Below are positions 48,375-58,740 of a stretch of 64,000 nt of DNA, in pieces. The position numbers and the translations under genes were made by a program. Within the stretch, counting starts at the first letter, position 1. Each line of letters opens with the position of its first letter. This DNA is from Voacanga thouarsii. Its lineage: Eukaryota > Streptophyta > Magnoliopsida > Gentianales > Apocynaceae. The stretch is from contig JANUWF010002273.1 in NCBI GenBank assembly GCA_026120185.1, positions 1,905,001 to 1,969,000 on the forward strand, read 5' to 3'. A model generated the notes under the pieces. The model was not told where the DNA came from. It made no database searches and was given only the letters and a program-made list of their open reading frames with translations.

Positions 48375-48659
48375 GCAAGGTTTTTGTACCATGATGAGTC
48401 AAAAGTGGAAGAACTTGCCAATTTGCTTAAGGAGAAGAAAATTGCTGTTGTTGCTTATTTCTATATGGACCCTAAGGTCCAAGGTGTTTTAACAGCTGCC
48501 CAGAAGATCTGGCCTCACATCCATATTTCTGATTCATTAGTGATGGCAGATTCAGCTGTTACGATGGCAAAAGCTGGATGCAAATTTGTAACTGTCCTTG
48601 GTGCAGATTCTATGTCGGAGAATGTTCGTGCAATCCTTGATCAGGCTGGATTTCCAGAG
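48375..48659 (+). pseudogene. Quinolinate synthase exon (start of NadA domain), captured fragment
   Basis: Precisely bounded by acceptor ctgcag and donor gtattt, this 285-bp exon encodes 95 uninterrupted codons. They include KEKKIAVVAYFYMDPKVQGV, SLVMADSAVTMAKAG and MSENVRAILDQAG, a match to the N-terminal part of the NadA domain of plant quinolinate synthase, the plastid iron-sulfur enzyme making quinolinate from iminoaspartate and dihydroxyacetone phosphate for NAD synthesis. The remaining NadA exons are not present downstream. Intact codons suggest either recent capture or selection; the first is simpler. Confidence 0.9.
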
Positions 48660-49960
48660 GTATTTCTTCCTCCTCCAGTAATCCCCCTCGCCTCAGCTGT
48701 GCAATATAAATTAAGAGAACTCAACTTAAGCTGGGAGTTTAGACCTTGGATTTTACTATTTGATTTTGCCTGGACAGAGGACTGGTTTGATCTTTTAACC
48801 TTTATAGAATGCTTATGTGTGAATGGAGAACCTAGACAATAAATATGCTTGGATCTGTTATCATCAACTCACTGGATAGATTGCTTTTGTTCTTTGTGTT
48901 TAAGCTTGAGGTAGATCCACGGGAATTTGTAATGGAAATTGGTGAATTAAATATAAGAAAGAAATGGACATGGATGATAAATGATTTCAAATACTCATGT
49001 TTTGTTTCTGAGATGACAGGCGAGAGTGGAAGGTGGTATAGAGAGACAGAGATGGACGGAGGTGGATATGTGGCGGGGACATATAATGAGCTTGGCATGG
49101 GTACCGTAACAGGGAATTAGTTTTCTTGGGCCTAAATTAACATAGTTGAAAGTTGTCTGGTGAACTAATAGCCAGTCTGACTTGTTTTCTTTTTCTTTTT
49201 TCTTTGCCTTTCATTTTGGAAAGAAATCAACGTTAACCTGTGCATGGTATTTCGATGTTTTTCCAATTAGTTTTTTCGTTCTTAGTTGAAGCTTTACTTC
49301 AAAATGTTTTCTGTTTTAGTGGTTTAGTTTTTTTCTTGCTGATTTTTGTTCCTGAATCTTAGTAACTGTTGTGTCTTTTGTGTTTGAGTAGAAGTAATAG
49401 TAAGAGTAGGCTGCAAAATTTTGATTCTGTTGTTGGATGTGCAATTGTGTTTATCGTGTTGCATAAGTATTCACCACCCACTACAGCAAGTTGATGTATT
49501 GCTTTGACACATAAACTGTACTCTTATTAAGTTAGCCATTGTAAAAACTTATCAATGCACTTGTGCTCTCCCCAAAGTGATGTGAAGAGCAGAAGGTATA
49601 ATGTAGACATATTTGATATTGTTAACAAAGTTAATAACTGATGTAACTGAAATATTATTGGCAAATTTTGGCAAACAACTTTAAACTGACTTGCGCAATA
49701 AGATTTTTTTTTCTTTTTTTAGTGTGAATCCCTGTATCTATATAGTACTCTGCTAAATACTGAAAAAATTGGTAGGTTTTTCTGAATCCACATTGAATTT
49801 GATAACATCATTCTCCCACGTCTAACTTCAGAAAGTTTTGAGGAACACCTTCTCGAGGATGCCATAGTATTTTTGTGATTCCAGTGGAATAATATTTGAA
49901 AATTTAAAAGGTGTCTTGATATGGTTTTGCACTATATCCCTTCATTGAAGAAGAGCGAGA
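48660..49960. other. Stretch between captured exons, unassigned
   Basis: A 91-codon frame at 48845-49120 has an acidic, tryptophan-containing sequence (IRKKWTWMINDFKY) but matches nothing I recognise. The rest looks like intron or spacer sequence. Confidence 0.4.
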
Positions 49961-50160
49961 TAGTGCTAGCGGGTGAGGAAAATAGCCTGATGTATTGGGT
50001 TGTTGAGTGGGCTCACATTCCTCTACTTTACATTGGCCTACCTTTAAGAGCACATTATATGAACATTGATCTATGGAATCCAATAGTAGAGAATTTTGAT
50101 GGACATTTGGCGAGACGCACAAAACAGTGCGTTAAAGGCTGGCAAATTCTCATCGACCTT
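49961..50160 (+). pseudogene. L1-type LINE reverse transcriptase fragment
   Basis: The phrase PLLYIGLPLRAHYMNIDLWN followed by PIVENFDGHLARRTK resembles the conserved segment after the L1 reverse transcriptase palm (YLGLPLG...LWDPVVE). Only about 60 codons remain. Confidence 0.6.
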
Positions 50161-50197
50161 CAACTTACTACTTTCTTTCTTCTTTATTCCTAACAAA

Positions 50198-50605
50198 TGT
50201 GAATGAAGAAATGTTTCTTTTTATTCCCTCCTGATCTTTTGTTTTTCACGGACTTAAATAGTCAAGTGATTATATAATGGGTAATCTCTACAATTAAGAG
50301 CCTATAATTACAATCTACTAAATATAGCCTAACTACAACTATAATAAATGATTTCCTACAGCTAATATCTTTAACTTTTTCAACACTCTCCCTAAAGTTT
50401 GCATGAAAATGTACTTAATGCCAGCTTGGAAATCAAACTATCAAACTATTTCTTGTGAAGACCTTTAGTCAGGATATCTGTTGCTTGGCTTGTGCAAGGA
50501 ACACACTCCACACATTTAACCCCTTTATTGATCTTTTCCTTAATGAAATACTTGTCTATCTCCACTGCACTAGTGTGGTTGCATGTGTAATAGATTATGA
50601 GGGTT
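50198..50605 (-). mobile_element. 3' fragment of a Copia element with its LTR
   Basis: On the minus strand 50605-50390 encodes the end of a Copia RNase H (VEIDKYFIKEKINKG, then ATDILTKGL), followed by a purine run and an LTR of 188 bp (50385-50198) starting TGTTGAAAAAG. The remainder of the element is missing. Confidence 0.75.
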
Positions 50606-50862
50606 GAATGTGGTTTTTAGCTGATAGTGACTCTGAGATGACTAAAGGGTTTTCTGCTTGTTTGATTTCTGTTATGGATGAGGCCACCGCTCAGGAGGTG
50701 TTGGATTTGAAAACAGAGGATTTAACTGCTCTGAATGTGGTGAGATTGAATGGAGAAGGGAGTTTAGCTTCCAGTCCTTCGAGAGTGAATACGCATAATG
50801 TATTGGTTAGTGTGCAGAAAAGGGCTATGGCTCTCTGGGCTAAGCGTGAAGGAAGGCCCCTG
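50606..50862 (+). pseudogene. Quinolinate synthase exon (SufE domain), captured fragment
   Basis: The open frame encodes FLADSDSEMTKGFSACLISV, then MDEATAQEVLDLKTEDLTAL and SRVNTHNVLVSVQKRAM, ending at a consensus donor ctg|gtgagc. This matches the SufE domain at the N-terminus of plant quinolinate synthase, which feeds its iron-sulfur cluster. The tryptophan codon expected in VNTWHN is missing. In the real gene this exon precedes the NadA exon; here it lies 1.9 kb after it on the same strand. Upstream codons are lost at the join with the Copia fragment. Confidence 0.85.
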
Positions 50863-51780
50863 GTGAGCCGTTCCCATATTTGGTTATCATTTGAAAGTTG
50901 GATTTTATGTACGTATTCTGGTTTCATGAGAAACAATTTCTTATAGATTATGCAGTCAACAACATTTGCTTGAATATGTCTGTTGGAATATGATGGCATG
51001 TCTGTGCATCTTTTGTCTTCCACTGACAATCAACACGATTTATATATTTTGCATGAGTAAAATGAGATTAGTGGGATGGGCATAAAATTTTTTGTTGTAT
51101 TTGATTATTGTTTGGTCTTCAATTGCAATTGAAGTTGGAATTTTGGGTTCTCATTCTTCCATGTTCTAATATCATTTTAGGTTGTCTTGCTTCTCTTTGT
51201 ATGTACTTGCTTAAAAACAGTTGATCATATTCTACAGTTTCTTTTGAATATTTTAGTAGTGAGGTTAATTTATGCTAGATGAAAAATAAATTTTTATGAG
51301 CTTTATTAAGAAGTAATTTTGTCCTTTTTTCTTAATGACCGGAGGAATGAAGATCAAGATGGTTGAAGGTTCATTTAACTATGGCATTATTTTTTGTCCT
51401 CAATGAATTTTTATGACTTCTGATGGATGTCATGGTTAGAATTGTGGTTTTGTTTTGGATTATTTTGAATTAATATCAAGGATTAGATTCATATTACTTA
51501 TCAGACTTCATTTAGTTTTTTTTTTTGTGTATATTAAGTTATTATTAATGGAAGATGACATTTTGAATGTTCAATCAATGGATGATAGTTGATTATTAAT
51601 ATTGGAGGTTTTCATGGTTCTATATGTATAGTAGATGATGATATTGTTAAAGTAGAGGGGAAAATAGTTTAATATTTTCACTACATTTTTTTATTTTATG
51701 ATGGATAATTTCAAATAAGGTTATTAGGATAACTATAATATCATTACGTATTTGCATTTATAGTGAAAAAGATTAATATA
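50863..51780. other. AT-rich interior of the inner CACTA, unassigned
   Basis: Probably captured intron sequence at the beginning; no gene recognised. Confidence 0.45.
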
Positions 51781-52299
51781 TAACAATGTAAAAAATTTGT
51801 CAAAAAATTGTGACAAATAATTTTTTCTGATATTAAGAATTCTGTGACAAAAAATTTTAATTACAACAGTAAGGAAATCGTAACAAATGGGCATTACCTA
51901 TGGTTTTGTCAATTTGGAAAAGAGTTGTGACAAAAAGGATTATTTCTAACGAAAATTTAATTGTAACAAATAATATTTTCCATAGTTGTGAAAATGTTGA
52001 AAAAATGGTGACAAAAAATTAAAAATTTTGCCCATAATTAATAACCGTTGAGAAAAATTGTGATAAAAAAATTCATGAACAAATACCACACTATATTTAT
52101 AACGGTTCTAAAACTGTGATAAATCCGTAGCAAAGAGTATTTCCCACAGTTACACAATGGTGGCAAACTTTTTGCAATAGCCGTAAGGCCCATGTCTTGA
52201 AAATTGTGGCATTTCTGTGGCAAAACCGTATTTGCTACAATTTTGGCCAATTTTGTCACACTTTTTCTTACATTGCGAAAAGTCACTTTTTTTGTAGTG
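51781..52299. repeat. Subterminal repeat region of the inner CACTA
   Basis: Repeated tgtgacaaa / tgtaacaaa motifs roughly every 40-60 bp, ending at the TIR. Such arrays bind the CACTA transposase in the known En/Spm system. Confidence 0.6.
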
Positions 52300-52932
52300 A
52301 GGTGGCAAAGAAGACAGTATAAAAGAGCAAGACTCTTTTTGAGTGATATTGAACGATGGCAGAAGGTATTACACTTATGTGGAAATTAGCCAGGCATTTT
52401 ACCTGATCAAGTTGTGTGATTGTCCTGTATGTTTTGCCTAAATTTAGCTGTTTTTATTTCCAGCTTTTGGTGCTCCAATTGAAATCACTGTTCAAAGGCA
52501 GCGATCCACAAGACCTATTCCTCATATCTTGGTCAAGTGTGCTGATTATCTTGTGCTATCAGGTAAGCACGAACTTAAAATACATCAAACTGGCACATAT
52601 GTGTTTTTATGTATAAGTCCATCATATTTAAGTACCTTAAGGTAATTTTGTCCTTGTCTTTTTAAGGAATGAACTCATACGAGCTCTTCAAGTGTGAAGG
52701 CGACCAAAAGGTTATTCAGCACTTAGTTTCATTATACAATCAAGGTACTCAAGTATTCAATGTTATTTAAGCTTTTAGAGTATTCAAATACACTCACCTC
52801 ACTTTCCTGACCCTGCTGTCATCAGATCTGAATGCATCTATACCAGAGAATATGAACCCTGTTGATGTTGCAGCCCTAATGAAGTGTTGCCTTCCAAGCT
52901 TACCTGAGCCTCTTACTACATTTGAGCTATAA

Positions 52933-54017
52933 GATGAGATCAGATATGCTCACTCTAGCATACATATAATGAAGAATGATTATGAGAAACAAATTGTTGT
53001 TTACTGTAAGGGGATGGATTTTATTCGAAGTTATCTGTCTCATTTTAAAATAATATTTTCTTAGATAAGTCACGTATGTGGTTATTTTTATTTAAATAAT
53101 GTGAAAAAAAAATTTGACATGAATTTATTTTTTAGGTTATTCATAATTTTAGTGAATCTGCCTATACACAAGAATGACTTTCGTTTTTTGGTTTTTCAAG
53201 CGTGTTATTTTTTCATTATAATTATTTGAGTTACATTTGTTTCATTTTATCACTTGTAACTATTAATTATGTTTATAAAATTATTTAAATCTTTTATATG
53301 TTCACCATTTTTTTTCTTGTATTTGGTGAGTAGGGCTATTGGATTTTTGATCAATTTGCAGCAATGTGAAGACTTTTTTTTTTTAGTTTGCCAATGAAAT
53401 TGAACATTATATCTAGTTCAATTTATATTGTAGTTAGATATTTGTTTAAGTACTTTTGAATATGAGTATTTAATTTTTGTTCTAATTTATGTGATTTATT
53501 TAAATAAATATTATTTATTTTGTTTTAAAATTATCATTTTTTTATAGCTTTCTACCATATAATGTAAAGAGAAATATTTGTTATGAGACTTTAAATTTAA
53601 AAAAATTTATCAAATAATAAAATATAATAACTGTCGTTTTGGGATGCTTAAAAAATAAAAAAGTAAGGCTAAAATTTGGGACATTGTTTATATAGTATAT
53701 AAAAAAGAGGGATGTATTCATACGTAAGCGTAGTTATTTTAAGGACGTTTCCAAAAATATAATTTTTAAATTTTGGGACACTTTTGAAAAATGTCATTAT
53801 GTTAATGATATTAGAAAACTTAAGCATAGTAAATATAGAGACGCTTATAGAAAAAAGTGTCAGAAATTTAATTTACCGACATAAAGTTTTGCGTCGTAAA
53901 ATTTCTTTGTGACACCACTTCTAGCAATGCATGTGGGAACACTTATAAAAATGTCTTCATGACACAAATTAGTGTCCCAAAACAAATTTATTAGTATCCC
54001 TAAATGCTTAATTTGTT
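52933..54017. other. AT-rich right interior and subterminal region of the outer CACTA
   Basis: 52.93-53.64 kb has no coding signal. 53.64-54.02 kb carries gtgtcag, gtgtccca and gacac motifs like those near the left end at 41.85-42.4 kb. Confidence 0.55.
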
Positions 54018-54087
54018 GTAGTGGGAGCTCCTTATGTACTTTCTTCACATACTAATAAAATTGGCATTGGACTTTTAAAAAAAAAAA

Positions 54088-54419
54088 TTCTTCCAATTTA
54101 CAATTAAATATTTGTATTTATATTTAAAGATGTCTAGAAATAAATATTACTTTCATAAAATGAGCATATTTTTCTAGTGTCTATAACGAATCTCTTTTGT
54201 TTAAAAGATATAATATTCATTAACTCATAGCTCTTACTATTACTGATAAAAATAAAGTAATAATTTATTGATAATTAATTATTTTTTCTTCATTTAAATT
54301 ATTTAAAATAGATGACATATAAAAAGGAAAAAAGAAACGAGATGCCTTATGACATGAACTAATTAATTAAGTTAAGACTGTACAGTGGCTGCTAAGAATA
54401 AGTTGTTCTTTCTTCTTGC
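54088..54419. other. AT-rich intergenic stretch
   Basis: No gene seen. Confidence 0.5.
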
Positions 54420-54784
54420 AGTGGCCCCCGGGGGTTTTAATCATGTCCAGATTCTCATGTCTCATTCCACTGTGGAGTTTCTAGTCGAAGTGGTAGAGCA
54501 ATTGATCCAGAAGAAGCTCAATGCTAGCCGTGCCAAATGATATGCCTGGGCGGATTCTTCTTCCTCCGCCAAAGGACAGACTCAAAATTCATTCCTACAA
54601 ATTCTATATCACTACCATCAAATCTTTTTGGTTCGAAACTCTTGGGGTTCTACCAAAATTGAGGATCTCTATTAATAGTCCATGCATTAATAATCAGTTT
54701 TGGTTTCAAAGATATGTGGTATCCGCCCATGACGCATTCCTTCCTGCATTTGTTAAATTTCAGAAGAAGAAGTCTAAGGCTGTG
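54420..54784 (+). pseudogene. Unidentified reading frame interrupted by the Gypsy element
   Basis: A frame from 54521 ([20 protein letters not shown], later FVKFQKKKSKAV) runs directly into the 5' LTR of the Gypsy element. Removing that element joins it in frame to 62743-62817, which adds VVKSAIEDASSTVRSSKFSF and a stop at 62815-62817. The composition (more GC than the surroundings, a GC-rich start at 54421-54433) suggests a genuine exon. I do not recognise the family. Stops occur in all frames upstream of 54521, so any exon start is uncertain. Confidence 0.4.
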
Positions 54785-56555
54785 TGTGAGCCCACCGACT
54801 TCTCTTCTTTCATGGGTTTAGTGGGTTTAGGTTTTTATTTTAATTAGTGTGTTAGGATCCTTAAAACTAAAATAGTTAAATATTTTAGGTTGAGGGGCTA
54901 AGTGTAATTATTTAATTAGGGGGCTTTTATTAATTTTTTCATTATAGGCTCAGGCATATTCTGAACGGTTACATTGTTTCTGAAGCTATTCTAGAAGAGG
55001 AGAAGAGTGAAGAGAAGGGAGAATCTAAGAAGGAACTCGAGTCTTTGGCATCAACTTTTGGTAAGTTAGCTTTCCTCTTGTGTTTTATGGTGTTTGTAAT
55101 CTAAGATTGGGATAAATTATTCTTGAATTGAAGTTAGAGTGTTAGGGTTCTAAATTGGAGAAAATTGATTAGAGGATTAATTGTGTTGTTTAGGTTTTAA
55201 TGGAAAGTGAATAAGTATTTGGAGGTTGGAGTGGAAGCTTTACGAGGTTCTAAGAGGCTGAATCCAGTAGGTAAAGAAATTTAGGTTTCCTACGTTTTGG
55301 TTCTGGTCACTGTTTCTTCCAAATCAAAGGTGTTCTTAAATTCTTTATGAAAAGTATTATTTTGAATATACGAAAAATGGTATTGAGCATGATATGTTTA
55401 CTTGTTAAATTATGTTTTGATATTGTAAATGGAATTTATGAGTTTAAGCTTTGTTCTATGTTTATGTTCTAATTTTGGTTCATGAGAGTGCTGAATTGCT
55501 TGTGGGATTTGCTTTGGTAGGGATTTCCCATAAACTCTATAAGCTAAGGCCCTTACTAGGGGGTTATAAAGTTAAGGCCCTTCCCTTAATGGGATAAAAT
55601 AATTAGGAGACTGATTAGTTAAGCCAAACTATACCCTAAGCATGAATCATCTTCATGAATTAAGTTTTGTTTAAGTATGTTAAGTATGTATACATGATTT
55701 TTGGTGCACAAAACGGTGTTTTTCATTATTAAAGTGGGTGGTAGGAACTGTGTTTTTGGTCTGAAAAGTTACAGGTTGGATTCTGGGTGTTCTGAAAATT
55801 GCGACTGCGCATTCCAGAATACACCAGGCGTCGGCACCCTCGCTCACGCCTGGCGCCAGGCTCACACTGGCCGGTGCCGAATGCATCGGCTGGGCTTCTC
55901 CAACCCGGCGCCTCGTACACTCTGTTTTGACTCCGGTGTCGGTTTTCTTCTGTTGAAGCAATGGTTTTCTCCCTTGTTTTGATCACTATTATTTTCACTG
56001 AATAAATCACACCAGTTCGATATTTATGTACCAGATATGCCTCTTTTGGTTTAGTAATGAGTAAGGTTAAGAGATTCATTGTTCCTCTTTTCCTCCTCCT
56101 TTTTTTTAGGGTGACACTCTGAGATCTTTACATGGTGCGACCAACCCATCAGGAAGATATTTTAAGACCCCACGAGTTTTGTTGTACCCTAAATTCCTAA
56201 ACTTGTTTGATCAAATGTTTTGTAAATGTAAATGTATATGTATATGTAGCATGCTCAATCCCGGGTAGACCAGATTTTCTTACTGAGCTAGTGAGCTCAC
56301 CCCTTATTTAACATTTTGCAGATTCTCAGTTAGATGAAGATGAATTGGAAGAATAGTTTGAAGAGGATCTAGAATGATTAGTTATTTTTCATTTTCGTTC
56401 AATTTTATGTATGTTTTGTTTTGGATTTAAAAATGATGTAAGGATATTCTTTAAATATTACTAGAATATTATATTTTGGTTATTTATGGTATGTAAGGGT
56501 TCAACAGTTCTTTTTTTGGGTGTTGCCATGTCATCCTCGGCTTCGGGGCATGACA
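54785..56555 (+). repeat. 5' LTR of the Gypsy element
   Basis: 1771 bp. It contains a GC-rich island at 55800-55920 that is absent from the 3' LTR. It ends immediately before the primer site region. Confidence 0.93.
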
Positions 56556-56560
56556 TTTAG

Positions 56561-56571
56561 TGGTATCAGAG
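56561..56571 (+). promoter_or_regulatory. Primer binding site, Gypsy element
   Basis: TGGTATCAGAG five bases after the LTR end, complementary to initiator tRNA-Met. Confidence 0.88.
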
Positions 56572-56742
56572 AAATATGTTATACTTCTTTGGCTGAAATG
56601 TTAGGGCAATAAGCATAAAGCTGAGTGGTAGCCTATAAGTTTAAAATTTAAGGAAGAGAGTAGCATAAGTGGTATTTGAATATTCTTTAGGGATGTTGAT
56701 CGTTTAGTAAATTATTTTATTTTTCTTTTGTCTTTTTAGCTC

Positions 56743-58068
56743 GTGAGTAGCATTTCGGCGATGGCATTTGGTACAAGGAGGACTGCTCAGGAGGGTGCGG
56801 GAGACAGTGATAGGGATAGACTGGTGGCTATGCGAGCTCGAAGTCAGACTAACCGAGCTATCAGGGGTGAGAGTTCATCCGCTACTGTGTCAGTACCGCA
56901 TAGGTCAGGGGGTCATTCTATTGGGGCTGAACTGCCTATATCTCTCCCATTTATGCCGCCAGTTGCTACGATGGTGCCGCCAGTCACAGCCGCGCCTGGT
57001 CCTAGTGCATTGATGGACATGCCGACTGCATTAGCTATGGTGGCTCAAGTGATGTAGAGTCAGCAGTTGTTATAGTAGGAGCAGATCAGGGTTTAGTAGG
57101 AACAACTCAGATTGCAGGGGGAGTAACAGCAGTTGCATTGAGACCAGGAGCGTCGATTCCAAAGGAATGACTCAGGAGCTCGGTCATTTTACGAGTGGAT
57201 GAAGAGAATGGGACTCTCGACGTTCAATGGTATGGGAGGGCCAGAGAGAGCGGAAGAGTGGATCGAAGAACTGGAATATTATTTTGAGACGATGGAAGTT
57301 CTCAAGGATGTCAAACCGAAGGTGGCAAGTTTGTTTCTGGTTGGTGAAGCGCTGCAGTAGTGGAAAGGGGTGAAGCCCATTTATTACCAGGGAAGCGAGC
57401 TGTTTACCTGGGAAAAGTTTAGGGAGATATTTCTAGAGCAGTACTTCCCGGACACTTTCAAGATTGAGAAGGAGAACCAGTTCTTTAGGTTGGTTCAGTC
57501 AGAGCAGATGAGTGTGACCGACTATGCAATAAAGTTTAACTCGTTGGGCAAGTATGTGTCTATAATTACTCGAGACCCTGCTTCGAGGACCAACCGGTTT
57601 GTGCATAGATTGTTGGCTAGGATTCGTGGAAGGTTGTTTGCAATCAGGCCTAGTACCTACAAGGGAGCTTATCAGAGGAGCTTGGACATCGAAGTTGAGT
57701 TCAGGAGATCGGATGCAGATAGGGATAAGAAGAGACCCAGGTTGGTGTTTAGTTAGGGCTAGGGGTCCAGGCCAGAGGTCAATCAGGGTCAGAACACCAG
57801 GTCAGGATTCAGTCAGGGTCAGAGGTTTAGACCGGCATCATTGGGCCAACTTGATGCTAAGAGGAGAGCTTTTCCTGGTCAGCCTAGGCCAACTTTTTCA
57901 GGGGCACCGACAGTGAGTGCAGCTGGGTCTACAGCTTCGAATGCCGGCAACTTATTTCAGGAATGCCCAACTTATGGCAGGAGGCACTTGGGGGAGTGCC
58001 GATGGGTGCTTTGAAGCTGTTTCAGATGTGGCAAGATGGGTTACAAGATTAGCTAGTGTTCTAAACTA
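56743..58068 (+). pseudogene. gag: Gypsy gag (decayed)
   Basis: The frame starts near 56743-56761 (MAFGTRRTAQEG) and contains a proline-rich N-terminus. Then comes the gag domain at 57370-57756 (WEKFREIFLEQYFPDTFKIE, then QSEQMSVTDYAIKFNSLGKY). A zinc knuckle near 58018-58060 reads CFRCGKMGYKIS with the histidine replaced by tyrosine and a stop before the last cysteine. A cluster of TAG stops at 57056-57094 falls in a glutamine-rich part. Confidence 0.88.
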
Positions 58069-58740
58069 GTGGCAAATCCGACCCAAGCAGCAGTTAGTGC
58101 TCAAGCGCCTAAGACAGCGGAGCAGTGGCAGAAGAGTAATGCTCGGGTGTTTGTTCTTACCCAGGAGGAGGCTAATACAACTGATGATGTGGTAACAGGT
58201 ACACTTCTGATTAATTATGTGTCTGCTATTATGTTATTTGATTGCAGAGCATCGCATTTGTTTATATCCCATAGGTTTGGTAAGGCTTTAAAGTCAAGTG
58301 CTACCTACCTAGTTAACTCCTATAGAGTAGCAGTACCCAATAAAAAAGTTTTGGTGCCTAACTTGGTACATAAGGGATGTCAGGTAGCAATTGGTGATGA
58401 GGAGCTTGATGCAAACCTAATCCAAATTAATGTGGTTGATTTTGACGTGATTTTGGGTATGGACTGGTTGGCTAATAATCATGCGTTAGTGGATTGCCGA
58501 GAGAAGAAGGTGAAATTTGCCTTGCCGGGTAAAGCTGTCTTCCATTTCCAGAGTAAGGGTAGAGTAGTGAGCAAGAGGTCTATACCAGTGATTTTCGTGG
58601 TTAGGGCTCACAAGAATCTGCGCCAAGGATGCGAGACTTACTTAGCTAGCGTGGTGGAGGTAAAGAAGCAAGAATCGCAAATTAATGATATAACAATAGT
58701 GAATGAGTTTCAGGATGTGTTTCCAAAAGATCTGCCAGGC
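58069..58740 (+). pseudogene. Gypsy protease region
   Basis: Part of a 278-codon open frame. The active-site segment reads MLFDCRASHLFIS where the family has D-S/T-G followed by ASHSF, so the catalytic motif is lost. The FDVILGMDWLANNHALVDC block further on is well preserved. Confidence 0.87.

Larger units (their letters stand above)
44840..52299. mobile_element. Inner CACTA-type transposon carrying quinolinate synthase exons
   Basis: Left end CACTACAAAAAAAGT at 44840 and the exact 15-bp complement ending at 52299, flanked by agg on both sides (44837-44839, 52300-52302). Removing it joins a splice-acceptor-like tatagttcag to the RhoGAP VAKKT exon. The right 500 bp contain about eight copies of a tgtgacaaa-type motif; the left 220 bp carry related tgtaaca and accacaga motifs, as expected for subterminal transposase-binding repeats. 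No transposase remains. Interior cargo: a tandem array, a tRNA-derived insert, two quinolinate synthase exons, and Copia and L1 fragments. Length is 7460 bp. Confidence 0.62.
44301..52932 (+). pseudogene. RhoGAP-domain protein gene, 5' half, interrupted by inner CACTA
   Basis: Exon 1 (44301-44361) encodes MPSVIWLQWQEKASGFFQSS, the start expected for the plant RhoGAP family represented by Arabidopsis At5g61530. The next piece (52303-52365) encodes a VAKKT...SDIERWQK block with a TAA and a one-base insertion. Exons at 52464-52562, 52667-52744 and 52826-52932 encode ITVQRQRSTRPIPHILVKCA, then MNSYELFKCEGDQKVIQHLV and SIPENMNPVDVAALMKCCLP, the first half of a RhoGAP domain, in phase with one another. 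The family stimulates GTP hydrolysis by Rho/ROP GTPases. The exon between exon 1 and VAKKT is not found, the last exon meets TAA at 52930-52932, and the rest of the domain is missing. Partial capture followed by decay fits best. Confidence 0.82.
41812..54023. mobile_element. Outer CACTA-type transposon carrying a RhoGAP gene fragment
   Basis: Left end CACTACAACAAA at 41812; right end is its complement, TTTGTTGTAGTG, ending at 54023. The flanks are gga on both sides (41809-41811, 54024-54026), the 3-bp duplication of CACTA elements. Subterminal regions at both ends carry scattered gtgtcc and tgacat motifs. Excising 41812-54023 joins an L1 relic to a LINE-like 3' end with poly(A), which supports a single insertion. 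No transposase is seen. The interior holds the 5' part of a RhoGAP gene and an inner CACTA at 44840-52299. Confidence 0.66.

Noticed and set aside
51679..51700. cactacatttttttatt as left end pairing with the CACTA end at 52299
   Set aside because: Only CACTACA matches and the flanking triplet differs; the end at 44840 shares 15 bp and agg.
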